DNA from: Zingiber officinale
Taxonomy: Eukaryota > Streptophyta > Magnoliopsida > Zingiberales > Zingiberaceae
Direction: 5' to 3'
Assembly: GCF_018446385.1 (NCBI RefSeq)
Contig: NC_055986.1
Coordinates: 26,584,302 to 26,648,301, forward strand
DNA: 64,000 nucleotides
A program made the translations under genes and the position numbers. The notes beneath the pieces were generated by a model. That model saw only the letters and a program-made list of their open reading frames with translations, was not told where the DNA came from and searched no databases. Position 1 is the stretch's first letter. Every line of letters starts with the position of its first letter. Positions 22,345-34,178 of this stretch are shown here, piece by piece.

Positions 22345-23490
22345 GACGAAAGAAGAAGGAGGCCTACCAGGAAGTCGTCAAGCAAGAGAATCGAGAGAAA
22401 GAAGCAATGAAGCTACTGGAAAAAGAGCAGATGCAGAAGACCGCCATGGAGTTGCTGGAACAATATTTGCAGTTTCAACAGGTGAATAAATTAGTTTAAC
22501 ATAACATTCAGTCTTTTTATCAACCAAACCCATACTGTTCTTATTGTGGTTCGATTATCTAAACAGGAAGTTGAAAAAGAGGGCAAGAAAGTAAGGTAAT
22601 GTATAGATCAAATTTTGGTTTCCAAACTGATGCAGTATATCTTTGGTTTAGGAAAGAGAAGGATGCTTTGAAGCAAAACATCCGATGTCAGCTTTCTTCT
22701 TGTTCTCGAAAGAACGCCGTGAAGCTCTGCTACAAGAGAAGAAAACCATCCTTGAGGTATGAAGTTTAGAAAACCCAATATGTTGCTGGAATTCTTAGGT
22801 GGCTTATTGTTAATACTATGGCGCGTGCCTACCTCAGATCTCAAAGATAGCAGGAGAGGAGTGGAAGAACATGGCAGAAGAGCAGAAAGCTCCCTATGAG
22901 GAGGAGCAAAATGGAATATTTTCGTGTGCATCTTCAATTTGAATAATTTTTATGTTTCTCTCTGTTCTCAAGCATATGTCAAATTTCTCAGATTGCTAAG
23001 ATTCTGAAGGAAAATTACAACCAAGAAATTAAACTTTATAAGCAAAAGAAGATTGAGGTATGAAACTGAGATTGAGCTTAAAAGTGAATTGATGTTTAAA
23101 AAAAATGCTAATTCAGTGTGTGTGAATCAGGAAGCTACTACTTTAGAGAAGGAAGAGGAGGAGCACATCAAAATCCGGAAGAAAGAAGCCCTTCAGCTGC
23201 TTAAGAAGAAGGAGAAAACAGATAACATGATCAAGGTTAGTTGGTTTCTGTCATTTGCATTATTTGCATTTTTTTTTTGTTGTTGTTGAATTTCACAATT
23301 CTATTGGGAAGCGATCATATCAATATTTGAAATAGGATGCATGTAAATGTTAAATACAGATATCATTAATACGTTTGATACATCTTTTTAGTTATAAATG
23401 TTACTTCTTTTTAGTTATAAATGTTACTTATTGTTTGTTTGTAATTTGACGCAGGAAAAGAAGCACGGAAGGCGATCGAAGCTCCTGAGA
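22345..23490 (+). pseudogene. Captured fragment of a plant 3xHMG-box (HMGB6/HMGB13-like) gene, introns retained
   Basis: Seven exon pieces read in order: to 22481, 22567-22595, 22652-22756, from 22838, 22992-23057, 23131-23235 and from 23455. Splice sites are GT-AG at almost every border. The product contains KQENREKEAMKLLEKEQ (linker helix), then an HMG box (MSAFFLFSKERREALL, then GEEWKNMAEEQKAPY), then EALQLLKKKEKTDN. This order matches the middle HMG box and flanking linkers of plant 3xHMG-box chromatin proteins, which bind DNA in the nucleus or on mitotic chromosomes. The first HMG box is absent. One base is missing near 22674, shifting the frame before the HMG box, and the exon from 22838 runs into a stop near 22937 without a clear donor. 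An internal, broken gene copy is therefore most likely. Confidence 0.75.
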
Positions 23491-23814
23491 CGTGACGATA
23501 TGTATTTTATTTTCCTTTGGATGCCTTGTTACATTTGTTGTTTGGATTATGATAGAACTTTCATGTTTGGATATTATGATTTGTTGAACTTGTTTGGATT
23601 TTGGTTATTTGTATATATGAATATGATGTGCTAGTTTTGGGATGATTTGTTTGGATATAAGATATATGGATGTGTTGGATATGATGTGTTTAGTTTTGGG
23701 ATGATTTTTTTGGATGTTAGATATGGATGTATTGGATATAATTTGTTGAAGATATTGTAAGTGTAATATGTAAACAGGATAACAGAAAAATCAAGAAACA
23801 TTTTGGATTTTTTT
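23491..23814 (+). other. 3' flank of the captured HMG-box fragment
   Basis: T- and G-rich DNA with repeats of TTTGGATAT and TTTTGGGATGATTTG, like a plant 3' untranslated region. Its short frames on either strand look non-coding. Confidence 0.4.
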
Positions 23815-24609
23815 TTTCTTTTAGGACAAATTTTGCGACAAATCAATTTTTGTCGCAAATTTATATTATGAATTCATCCCAAAATTCGTCCCAGATTTGG
23901 GACAAAAATTATTTTTTTGTTGCAAATTAAAGAAATAACTTTTGCGATGAATCACGTTCGTTCCAAAATTCGTCGCAGATTTATGACAAAATTTAGCTTT
24001 TCATCGTAAATTAGGAACAACTTTTGGGACAAATCTAGATTCGTCGCAAATTTGTAAAGTCATGGTTAAAGGGACATTTTTTTGGGACAAATCTAAATTT
24101 GTCGCAAATCTGCGACGAATTCAGATTCGTTGCAAATTTGTGACGAATCCAGATTCGTTGCAAATTTGCAACGAATTCAGATTCGTTGCAAATTTGCAAC
24201 GAATTCAGATTCGTTGCAGATTTGCAACGAATCCTTGTTTTTGTCGCAAATTTATGCAGAAAATTGGATTTTTTGGCCGGTATTTATTTGTAATTATGTA
24301 ACGTTTTTTGCCACGAAAAATTTTCGTTGCAAATTTGGGACGAAAATATTTGTTTGTCGCAGATATAAAATTATGAAATTTGCAACGAATTAATGTTCGT
24401 TGCAGATTTGCAACGAATTCTGCGACGAAAATTGAAATTTGTCGCAAAAATTTCCAACGAAAATTATGTGTTTGTCGCCAAAATTTCGCAACGCTATTTT
24501 TGGGACGAATATAAATTCGTCCCAAAATTCGTCGCAAAATATTTTGCAACGAATTTTTTTAAGAAATTCGTCCCAAAATTTGTCCCTAAAAAGCAATTTT
24601 TTTGTAGTG
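23815..24609. repeat. E right subterminal repeats and terminus
   Basis: About 25 short copies of TTCGTTGCAAATTTGCAACGAA-like units in both orientations lead to the terminal AATTTTTTTGTAGTG. The many short frames on both strands are artefacts of the repeat. Confidence 0.85.
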
Positions 24610-24612
24610 TAT

Positions 24613-24714
24613 TAATGATAAATCGAAATCAGTTTTGAAAAATACCTCCATTCTCTTTTTCCAGCTCGCGAACTCCCCCTCTAATTTTGGTAGGTAGATG
24701 CTTGGTTCGGCCAT
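24613..24714 (-). pseudogene. B gag N-terminal piece
   Basis: The ATG at 24714 opens MAEPSIYLPKLEGEFASWKK, matching the start of gag in A. It runs into E at 24610 and continues at 16483. Bases 24610-24612 are the right copy of E's TAT duplication. Confidence 0.75.
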
Positions 24715-24757
24715 CGTCTTTGCATCGATCGACGGTTAGTCCTCCTGAAACGTCCTG

Positions 24758-24769
24758 ACTCTGATACCA
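24758..24769 (-). other. B primer-binding site
   Basis: The minus strand reads TGGTATCAGAGT, one base different from the site in A, complementary to initiator methionine tRNA. Confidence 0.8.
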
Positions 24770-24771
24770 CT

Positions 24772-25686
24772 TGTTGGACCCCTGTTGGCTGGCTAGAAGA
24801 GGTGGTTGAATATCCCTGCACAAATTAAAAAGTAAACGAATCCTTCTCGAACAATTTACTTAAATAACGAACACTTGCAAAAATAATTAAATGAATAATA
24901 AAGAAAGAGACTCTGGAATTTTTACTTGGTTACAACCGGGGAGGATGTTAATCCAAGGAAATGAATCGTGCTACTTTCTCCTTCAGACAGAGAAGCCTCT
25001 TTACAACAATTTACGTACAAAAATGAAAAAGCTAAACAAAGTAGAAAGCGTGTATAAGTGTTGCTCAGTAATTCTTGTTGTTGTTAAGCTTCTAGACCAA
25101 TTCTGTATTTATAGCCTTGATCGGGCCACCTAGAAGGGTTCCAGGCGTCTGGAGGGGTTCCAGGCGCCTGGAGGGGGATAAAATTTTATCTCCTTCATAA
25201 CGGATCACGGTCAAACGTGATTTGAATATAATCACGTTCCGAGTGCTCGGAATCGCTCCGGGCTCCCGGGCCCTTAAAGTTAATATGGTTGACTTTTTCG
25301 GTCAGGACCCTCTACTCCGATGCTGCTCGCCTCGGTCCGAGTCTTCCGTTTCGGCTCCGCTCGCTTGGGCGATTTTGGCTAACCGAAATAAGGCTCACCC
25401 TAACCCAATTTCGGTCTTCTCGTCGAGCAGGCTTCCACTCCGGCTTCTCGTCCCTCGAATGTCGTGTACGTTCTTCTCGTCCATCGATGTACTCTTCCGC
25501 GGCACCTCGTCTCTCAGACGCACTGAGCCCATCGGCTCTCTCTTGTGTCATCCTTCTCGCTAGTCGCGTCTTCCGCTCGACTTCATGTGCTCATAAGCTC
25601 CTGCATACTTAGACACAGGGATCAAAAATCAACAAGACCTAACTTAACTTGTTTGATCACATCAAAATAACCTTGGGGTTCCAACA
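24772..25686 (-). repeat. B 5' LTR
   Basis: Begins TGTTGGACCCC and ends GTTCCAACA. It lacks the 20-G run of the other LTR and is about 110 bp shorter. Confidence 0.85.
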
Positions 25687-25691
25687 AGGGG

Positions 25692-26046
25692 GACCGGCGG
25701 TGAAATCTTGGTGAACCTGGTCGGCGAGGATTCGATTTGAGATGGTGACAATCTTAGGTGTTGTGGGTCGGTGAGCAATGATAACTGCAAAACACCGGGG
25801 GCCATGGTCGGGACTCGGTGGGTCTTGCTCGCTCAGCCTTCACATGTTGGACTGCATGGGTTTGGGGCTCTTGTTATTGTTGTCCTATGCCCGCTCAGGG
25901 GCCCTTGGTTGGCTAGTGTGTATGGGCCGCTCGATGCTTTGGGACAACAGTTGGCTCGGGAATTGCTTCCTTCTCTTGAGCAGCTTAGGCCTCCTCAATG
26001 TTGATGTATTTTGTGGTCTGCTTAAGTAGGTAATCAAAGTCTCTCG
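25692..26046 (-). pseudogene. G1 gag, distal piece between B and S1
   Basis: Continues G1 sequence after B's target duplication and stops at S1's duplication (TCTCG, 26042-26046). It is GC-richer than its neighbours. Placed as the C-terminal part of gag by position; no domain motif is visible. Confidence 0.55.
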
Positions 26047-27871
26047 TGTTAGCTAGAGCCCTAGAGCCAATCATTTGATGATTGTATATTGGACTTATTG
26101 TATCATATTCTTTATATAAATAAAGGAATTTGGTTTTTGGTTATTATACTTACTTGTATTGGTGCCAAATAAACTAAGTATAATAACGTCCTTGAGTAGA
26201 CGGTTCTCACCTATATCAATCGGTTAGTTGAACCGATAGTGAGATGATATAGGGAACACTACTCTTAATCATTCCTAGTCGAGTATTAACATTCAGGGAC
26301 AATGTTAATGCAATAAGACTAGCATGTAGGTCAACTTGATGACTTGATCTCACAAGTCATGGATATAGAGATATCAAGTTGACACATGGGTATGCATTGG
26401 AGAATGTATACTGAATGACCCGCCATGAGAAAATATCATGGATCGTTATATGAGTGTCATATACTTTCTCATATGGCTATTAGTATGACTACTAGTCCTT
26501 AGACCTGAAGTCACCATGGATCCCTACATAAGAAGTTATGTACTTTGGTTTCGTCAAACGTCACCCGTAACTAGGTGGACTATAAAGGCGATTACTGGGT
26601 ATGTAACAAATTATGCAGAGGGATGTGAGTGATGTAGATGGGATCTATCCCTCCTATATGACTGGAGAGAAATCGATATTCTTGATAGAGTGAGACCACG
26701 AAGTGCATGACCATGCCCAAATGAGTCAATATAGGATATTGAGCTCATTTGATTGAGTGAGTCTACTTGGAGTTCAAGATTTAGATTGATTAGAGGATGA
26801 CACGGTCTATGCCTCACATTGATCAATCTAGATGTCTAGGATAGAAGGACACTTGTCATATATTGTGAGGAGTCACAATTAGTAGTCACAAGGTGATGTT
26901 GGATCTCAACATTCTTGTAACTTGAGTAGTAATGATGTGTTGCTAGATATCGCTCATTACTTATGCTCCTAAATGGGTTTAGGGGCATTACCAACGTTAC
27001 AAGAACCTATAGGGTCACACACTAAGGGCAATTAGATGGAGACTAGGTTCATTTGATGAACCTAAATGATTAGGTTCATTTGATGAACCAAATTGGATTA
27101 AGAGTAATCCAAAGTAGGTTAATTGAGTTGGACTCAAGTTGATTCATGTGTTAAGTGAGTCTAATTTGGACTTAGACTCATTTAATTAATTTAATTCAAT
27201 GAATAGAGATTCATTAAATTAAAATTGGCTTGAACCAATGGTTAGATTAGATCAACCAAGGGATAGAAGTGGTCAAGTTTGACTTGACTTTAGTAGGAAG
27301 ATGAAGAGTCAAGTTTTTGACTTGACTTTGACTTGACCAATGCCACATCATCAAGGCCTCTTCATTTGGTCAAGTTTGACTTGACCAAATGCCACCTCAT
27401 GGGAGTTACCAAGAGTTGTGACTCTTGATATTCCATGGGGGTTACAAGGCTTAATGTGGCCGGCCACTTTTAGTGTGGATGAATGTTTTATTTTCATTCA
27501 AGGCTAATTGATTTCATCTTCTTCCTCTTGCTCACAATTCTTCTCTCCCTCTCCTCCTTCTTGCCGAGACCTTGCTTGAGTGCTAGCACACTCTAAGGTT
27601 TCTTCTCCATCTCTTGCTTGTGTGGATACACATAGAGAAGTGTCTACTTTGACACTTTCGAGATCCGGCGAACCGAGGACAAGCGGGATTGCGAAGGGCT
27701 TCGCTACAAAGGTATAAAATGGTTTATCCTTATGTACATCTACTGTAGATCAATGTTTAAACTCGTACTCGTATTTTTCGAATGTTTTTCTTCGCACGAG
27801 ATCCAGTGGCATGGGTGATTCGGGGTTTCCGCGACGCGAAAAGCGGTTTTCGTGGCCTGAAAAACCCAACA
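26047..27871. mobile_element. S1: solo LTR inside G1 gag
   Basis: Ends read TGTTAGCTAG and AAACCCAACA, with a perfect 5-bp duplication TCTCG at 26042-26046 and 27872-27876. At 1825 bp without gag, pol or primer site inside, it is a solo LTR left by recombination between two LTRs. A motif TATATAAATAAAGG near 26112-26125 may be its promoter or poly(A) region. Frames within it are non-coding. Confidence 0.85.
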
Positions 27872-28761
27872 TCTCGGGGGCTTGCATATAAGTGAATGAA
27901 AGAACTCTCCATCTACGGGTCCTTGGGAAAAAAAACTCACCAAGTTCTCCGGAGTGACTGATGGGACTTCCATGGTCACTTGATTAAATCTCTTGATATA
28001 GGCCCACAATGCTTCTTTAGGCTCTTGTTTTACCACAAACAGGTTGACATTCATCTTCTGATAGCGGCGGTTGCTCGTAAAGTGCTAAATGAATGCTGTT
28101 CGGAAGACTTTGAAGCTAAATATGAATCCAATTGACAACCGCTTGAACCACCTCTACGCTAATCTGGAGAGAGTGGTGAGGAATACTCGGCATTTGACTC
28201 TGTCGGTAAACTGGTGGAGTGTTTCCATGTTGTCGAATTTGATCAGGTGATCATCGGGGTCGGTTGCTCCCATGTATTCCCCGATTGTCAATGGTCTATA
28301 ATGACGTGGTTGTTGGTCGTTCAAGATCTCCTGGGAGAACTCCCAGTTGATCTGCTCGGGCGAGTTGTCAAGGCGGGATGCCTTTCCTTTCCGTCCATCC
28401 CGAACATGCACATCCTCCGAGGAGGAACTTTGTGACTTTTCTGCCCGGCCTTGTTCTTCTGATGGCATACGGAACAATGCAAGGTGGTAAGGGATTGGCA
28501 CGTTCGGCGCGTCCCGGGACACTTCAGTCAGCCTATTGTTCTACTTTCGGCTGGCCTAGTCTTCCACTCAAGCTCTGGGTTTAGGATGTTAGCCAATCAC
28601 CGACGTCGTGGGGTCATCCGCCCGGCCGCCAGCTACTATCTGCTATTGCTCCACCATCATCGTAACTCGAGCTTGTATCAACAACTCCAAGTTTTCTTGT
28701 GTTAACATTACTGTAGTAAGTCATCCAACGTCCTCCATCATCACGTTTCGGATTCAATTAG
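27872..28761 (-). pseudogene. G1 gag (retrotrans_gag-type capsid), proximal piece
   Basis: Two minus-strand frames, 28154-28522 and 27740-28054. The first has MGATDPDDHLIKFDN followed by VKCRVFLTTL, and the second has LFVVKQEPKEALWAYIKRFN, in the order of the gypsy capsid domain. The residues of the second frame beyond 27871 belong to S1. Stops separate the frames. The leader from 28530 to 28761 shows no clear coding. Confidence 0.75.
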
Positions 28762-28786
28762 ATATTCCCACAGACGACGTCAAATA
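28762..28786 (-). other. G1 primer-binding region (Tat type)
   Basis: Directly after the LTR the minus strand reads TTTGACGTCGTCTGTGGGAA. This is a decayed version of TTGGCGCCGTCTGTGGGAA seen at this position in Tat elements; both differences are of the CpG-decay type. Confidence 0.7.
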
Positions 28787-29558
28787 TGATCCTGTCCTAA
28801 AGCGGAGACTATAGCAAGCTGAGGATGTGGCTTGAAGGTTGACAAAGTGAAGACTTCACACAATCCTGTAATGCAAAGTCATTAGTGTCAGGCCGGGAAG
28901 GGGTTCCCAGCGTTGACCCTCCGACGCTCAAATCAGTTTTCCGATGGTGTAGAGAGCAGCAAGAATGCGGTAGATTAAGAATGTGTAGAACAGCAAAGTT
29001 ACACATATTTCCGTTTATAGATGAGAACCTCCTTTTGTAGCGCCACTGTAGTGTATGTGCATGCATCCCAAGGTGTGGCATGTTTTCTCAAATGTCCTAG
29101 GAAAAGACTTAACAAAAAGTATACCTGACACCTTTCCTTAAGCTAGCATGTAAATCTCTAATGTGACAGGCCGGAAGTTTCCAAAGTACGATTTACTTGC
29201 GGAACATGTTCTATTGTCAGTAGTGCAAATCTCCAAAAGGATACGAGGAGATACGAGATGAGTCCCACTGCTATCCGATAAGTGTTCGATCGGCCGGGAT
29301 GCTCCCACTAGGTCGTGCTGCAGGACACGACAGTCTCCCTCTACTCGGCATACTTCTTTACCAGAGGACTGCCTTTACCCGGACGAACATGTCGCCCGCT
29401 CGGCGCGGTCAACGGTCGAGAAATGTCTTGCCTGCTCGTCTCTTAGTCTTATGTTATCCACTTGCCTTTGTTTGTCCGTCCAGTCGTGCGGTCCACCCAG
29501 CCATACCTGGTCCACTTGACCACTTTGGACATCTTGCTTGACTTTGATTTTCATATCA
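28787..29558 (-). repeat. G1 5' LTR
   Basis: Plus-strand ends TGATCCTGTCC and TTTTCATATCA, that is TG...CA on the minus strand. It is 772 bp and similar in order to the LTRs of G2 and G3. Confidence 0.7.
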
Positions 29559-31200
29559 AATGGTCTTCCTTACTTTGATCGTTACTGAATCAATATTAAA
29601 AACTAATTTTAAAGATGTTAAAGAAAAAAATTAGAATTTTATCAAAGATATCCCTATTAGCATTCGATTTGGCCCAAATTCAGATCCATCCCAATCCCAT
29701 TAATGCTTCAAACATTGTGCTTTTTCATTTTATTATTAGTTCAATATATGAGTTGATGATAGGAAATCCGATGTTCAGTTTAAACGGTAAAATAAAATCA
29801 ATAAAAAATAAAAAGCGCCCTTCTAATTTTTAAAATTGGTGTCTTTTTTTTAAAAAAATAATTAAAGGGCAGGTTTAATTTATATTTTAATCTTTTTATT
29901 TTTGTTTAATAATTTTGAAATTTATAAAAAAATATTTTTATTAATAAGATGGATTGAAAATTAATTTTATAATTTTATAAATTTTTTTTTACTTTTATAA
30001 TTGTAATTATAAGGATAAAAATATTTTATTAGAAAAATGTTCTGAATCTATTTTTTTAAATATCGTTATAAATTCATTTAATATGAAAATAAATTTGGTA
30101 GCTGGTCGGATTCATCAAACAGAATTCCACGCGAATAAAAATTAAACCGCGCCAATATTTTATTTTATTTGATCTTTGAACAAAAATAGCTCAGTTCAAT
30201 TCTGTTTGATAATTACATTAATAAAAAGTCTAGTGCAATTCATTTTAACACCTTGCGAATGGAATCAATAAAAAAAAATTACTATTTTTTGGATAATTTG
30301 CTATTCACAATATCTAAAATTTAAGCACAACACTTAAAATTGATCCACAACAAAAAATAATATATTTTTTTCAAAAATAACATGATACTTGTAGGTGAAT
30401 TTAATTTATAGAAAATTCTGTATAAATTTTTTTTGAGTTAATATAATTTGCAACGAATAGTCACCCCAGCCATCACATATGATCCTAAACTCGTTCAGTT
30501 TTGTCACTCCCATCATTTCATTTTGTAAGATGGGATGAAAATTAAATCCTAACGATTTTATTGTATTTTCTTTTGAACCTAATTTTATAATTATTGTAGG
30601 TTAACCAACCATAAAGCTCTAGTTAGTTTTAACCCGCACTAAATCCCCTAAAAGGCTAGAACCATGGCACAGGAGTACTCTAGTTGGTTTTAAATAAGGT
30701 TGAGTTGTGATTGGACCCAAAAGGAGTGGACTTAGGCTAAGGCAAACCAACAATTGGATCCATAAAAAAGTGGAATTGGACTAAAAGATGTCTAAAGGAC
30801 TACCTAGGAAGAAATACACTCCTTTGGGGACACTAATGATATAGTTAAAATGTTGGCAAAAGCTTATAAGCTGAAATCGGTAAATCATAAACTTTCAAAT
30901 ACATTTAGATGTCATATCAATTTTCAAAATCCTTCAAAACCTCTCTCCATGCCTTACACATTGAAGTCGGTAATCCAACCAGAATCACCAAACTCAAGTA
31001 GCATTTGTTTAACTTGGAGCCCACAGAATATAGACTAGAAAGTTAAGGAACAAGAGACAAAATATTGGAAATCGCATTATTCCGAAAAGTCTCAGGACGG
31101 GCAGCACGGACACACAACAAAAGGACCATCACTTCTCAACCACTCCGATACGAAGCTTGCCCAGATCATTTCTCAACCAATTCAAAATGGGAAATAGCGA
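29559..31200. other. AT-rich intergenic region downstream of SAHH, no gene seen
   Basis: Long A/T runs up to about 30600, then mixed sequence. Short frames at 29615 and 30850 resemble nothing known and are at noise level. It separates G1 from the SAHH gene. Confidence 0.5.
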
Positions 31201-31288
31201 AATAAAAAGCTAAAAGGTAAATCAAGCAGGAGAAATTCAGACATCAGTAACATCTCCGGCCACGACTGTCTCATGTCGGTAGGGCATA

Positions 31289-33248
<1,960 letters not shown>

Positions 33249-33328
33249 TGCTAGGGCTTCGATGCAGCGAGATCGACAGCGGCAAAGGGCAGTGAGGAGA
33301 AGTCGGCGATTGGAGTAGGAGCGGTAGG

Positions 33329-33345
33329 AGATATATATATAGGAA
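33329..33345 (-). promoter_or_regulatory. SAHH TATA box
   Basis: The minus strand reads CCTATATATATATCTCC about 80-95 bases before the ATG. Transcription would begin about 25-35 bases downstream, leaving a 5' leader of roughly 50 bases. Confidence 0.75.
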
Positions 33346-34030
33346 AATGAGAAAGAAACTGACGGACGAGATAGAACGGGCCAGAATTGGGGGAGACGTC
33401 GAACGTCCGATTCGACGCGGTGACTTGTGGGGTTAGGTGGTAAGGCCTGGCTGGAGACGCGTATAGCATTCTCTAACAGGAATTTTTCATTTTGGCTCCC
33501 AAAATTTTGTTTCATTTTCATTGTGCACTCGAGTTCGATTATTGTCGAGATTTGACACCGATAATTACGGAGGTTATGACTAATAAATACTGATAATAAA
33601 TTTGGGGTTTATTCATGCTGAGTGTTAATTTTAATTTATATTTATAATTGCATAAAATGATAAATTAGGAATGGAGCAAATATACATATAATACCAATTA
33701 GTTTATTTGAAAGTTGTAAAGCGAACATCTTTGTCACGGTGGTGTCACAGTGACGTACGAATGGAGCAATCAGCAATAGCTGCAAGCCAGATTTTCTACA
33801 GGTTGTGATCTTGAGTCAGTGTCAAACATCATCACCGAACATTTCCTAACATCTGAGTAGGTGGAGGCTTAGAGTCGAATGGTCGATTGTCTTCTTCACC
33901 AACCATGCAATCGTCCTTTTATTTTATTAATTGATCCTGTCTAAAAATCGAAGAGATAGAAAATTAAAAATATGGTGTTTTCGTTGACTGTCTATAGATT
34001 TTGCTCAGACCTATAACACAAACTACGTCA
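33346..34030 (-). promoter_or_regulatory. SAHH upstream region
   Basis: About 0.7 kb of non-repetitive DNA between the TATA box and the first retrotransposon sequence (about 34030). It presumably holds the promoter. No specific factor-binding site can be named with confidence. Confidence 0.45.
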
Positions 34031-34044
34031 GCGCCGAGCTAAAG

Positions 34045-34178
34045 AAGAAGTCTCCAGCGTTGACCCTCCGACGCTCAAGTTAATCACCGGCGATAAAATA
34101 GAAGGCGGAGCAAAAATAAACAATAGAAAGCACGTTGTCTCGCGTATGACGTACCTCCACCGATACTTGGACCCCCCC
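34045..34178 (-). repeat. G3 3' LTR, outer piece
   Basis: Shares AGCGTTGACCCTCCGACGCT with the LTR of G1 at about 28905 and continues to the C-run at 34172-34178, where G2 begins. The remaining part of this LTR is 54428-55127. Confidence 0.65.

Larger units (their letters stand above)
16487..24609. mobile_element. E: CACTA transposon carrying a palindromic repeat array and a captured HMG-box gene fragment
   Basis: Ends read CACTACAAAAAAATT (16487) and its complement AATTTTTTTGTAGTG (to 24609), a 15-bp perfect terminal inverted repeat. The 3-bp duplication TAT is at 16484-16486 and 24610-24612, both features typical of CACTA elements. Subterminal DNA is full of TTCGTCGCAAAT-type motifs in both orientations. 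The interior has a tandem palindrome array (16870-21880) and an HMG-box gene fragment with introns (22345-23490). No transposase was recognised, so it is a non-autonomous gene-carrying (Pack-CACTA) element inserted in the gag of B. Confidence 0.85.
11535..25686 (-). mobile_element. B: second gag-only copia-type element, interrupted by D and E
   Basis: Same family as A, with LTRs 11535-12559 (3') and 24772-25686 (5') and a perfect target duplication AGGGG (11530-11534 and 25687-25691). Once D (13629-15572) and E (16487-24609) are set aside, the internal part is about 2.1 kb and holds only gag, matching A. It inserted in G1 near the gag-protease boundary. Confidence 0.85.
3829..29558 (-). mobile_element. 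G1: Tat-lineage Ty3/gypsy retrotransposon, truncated and multiply interrupted
   Basis: Minus-strand element, read from 5' LTR (28787-29558) through gag (27872-28761 and 25692-26046), protease/RT/RNase H (9296-11529) to the second RNase H and integrase (3829-5055). It stops at T1, so its 3' LTR is missing. The pieces are separated by element A (5056-9290), element B (11535-25686) and solo LTR S1 (26047-27871), each flanked by a perfect 5-bp duplication of G1 sequence. The order of domains and the archaeal-type RNase H after the normal RNase H place it in the Tat lineage. All domains contain stops or frameshifts, so it is a dead copy. Confidence 0.85.

Noticed and set aside
33249..33521. In-frame upstream extension of SAHH exon 1
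   Set aside because: The family starts at MALIVEK with 485 residues, and the TATA box lies inside the extension, so it is not translated.
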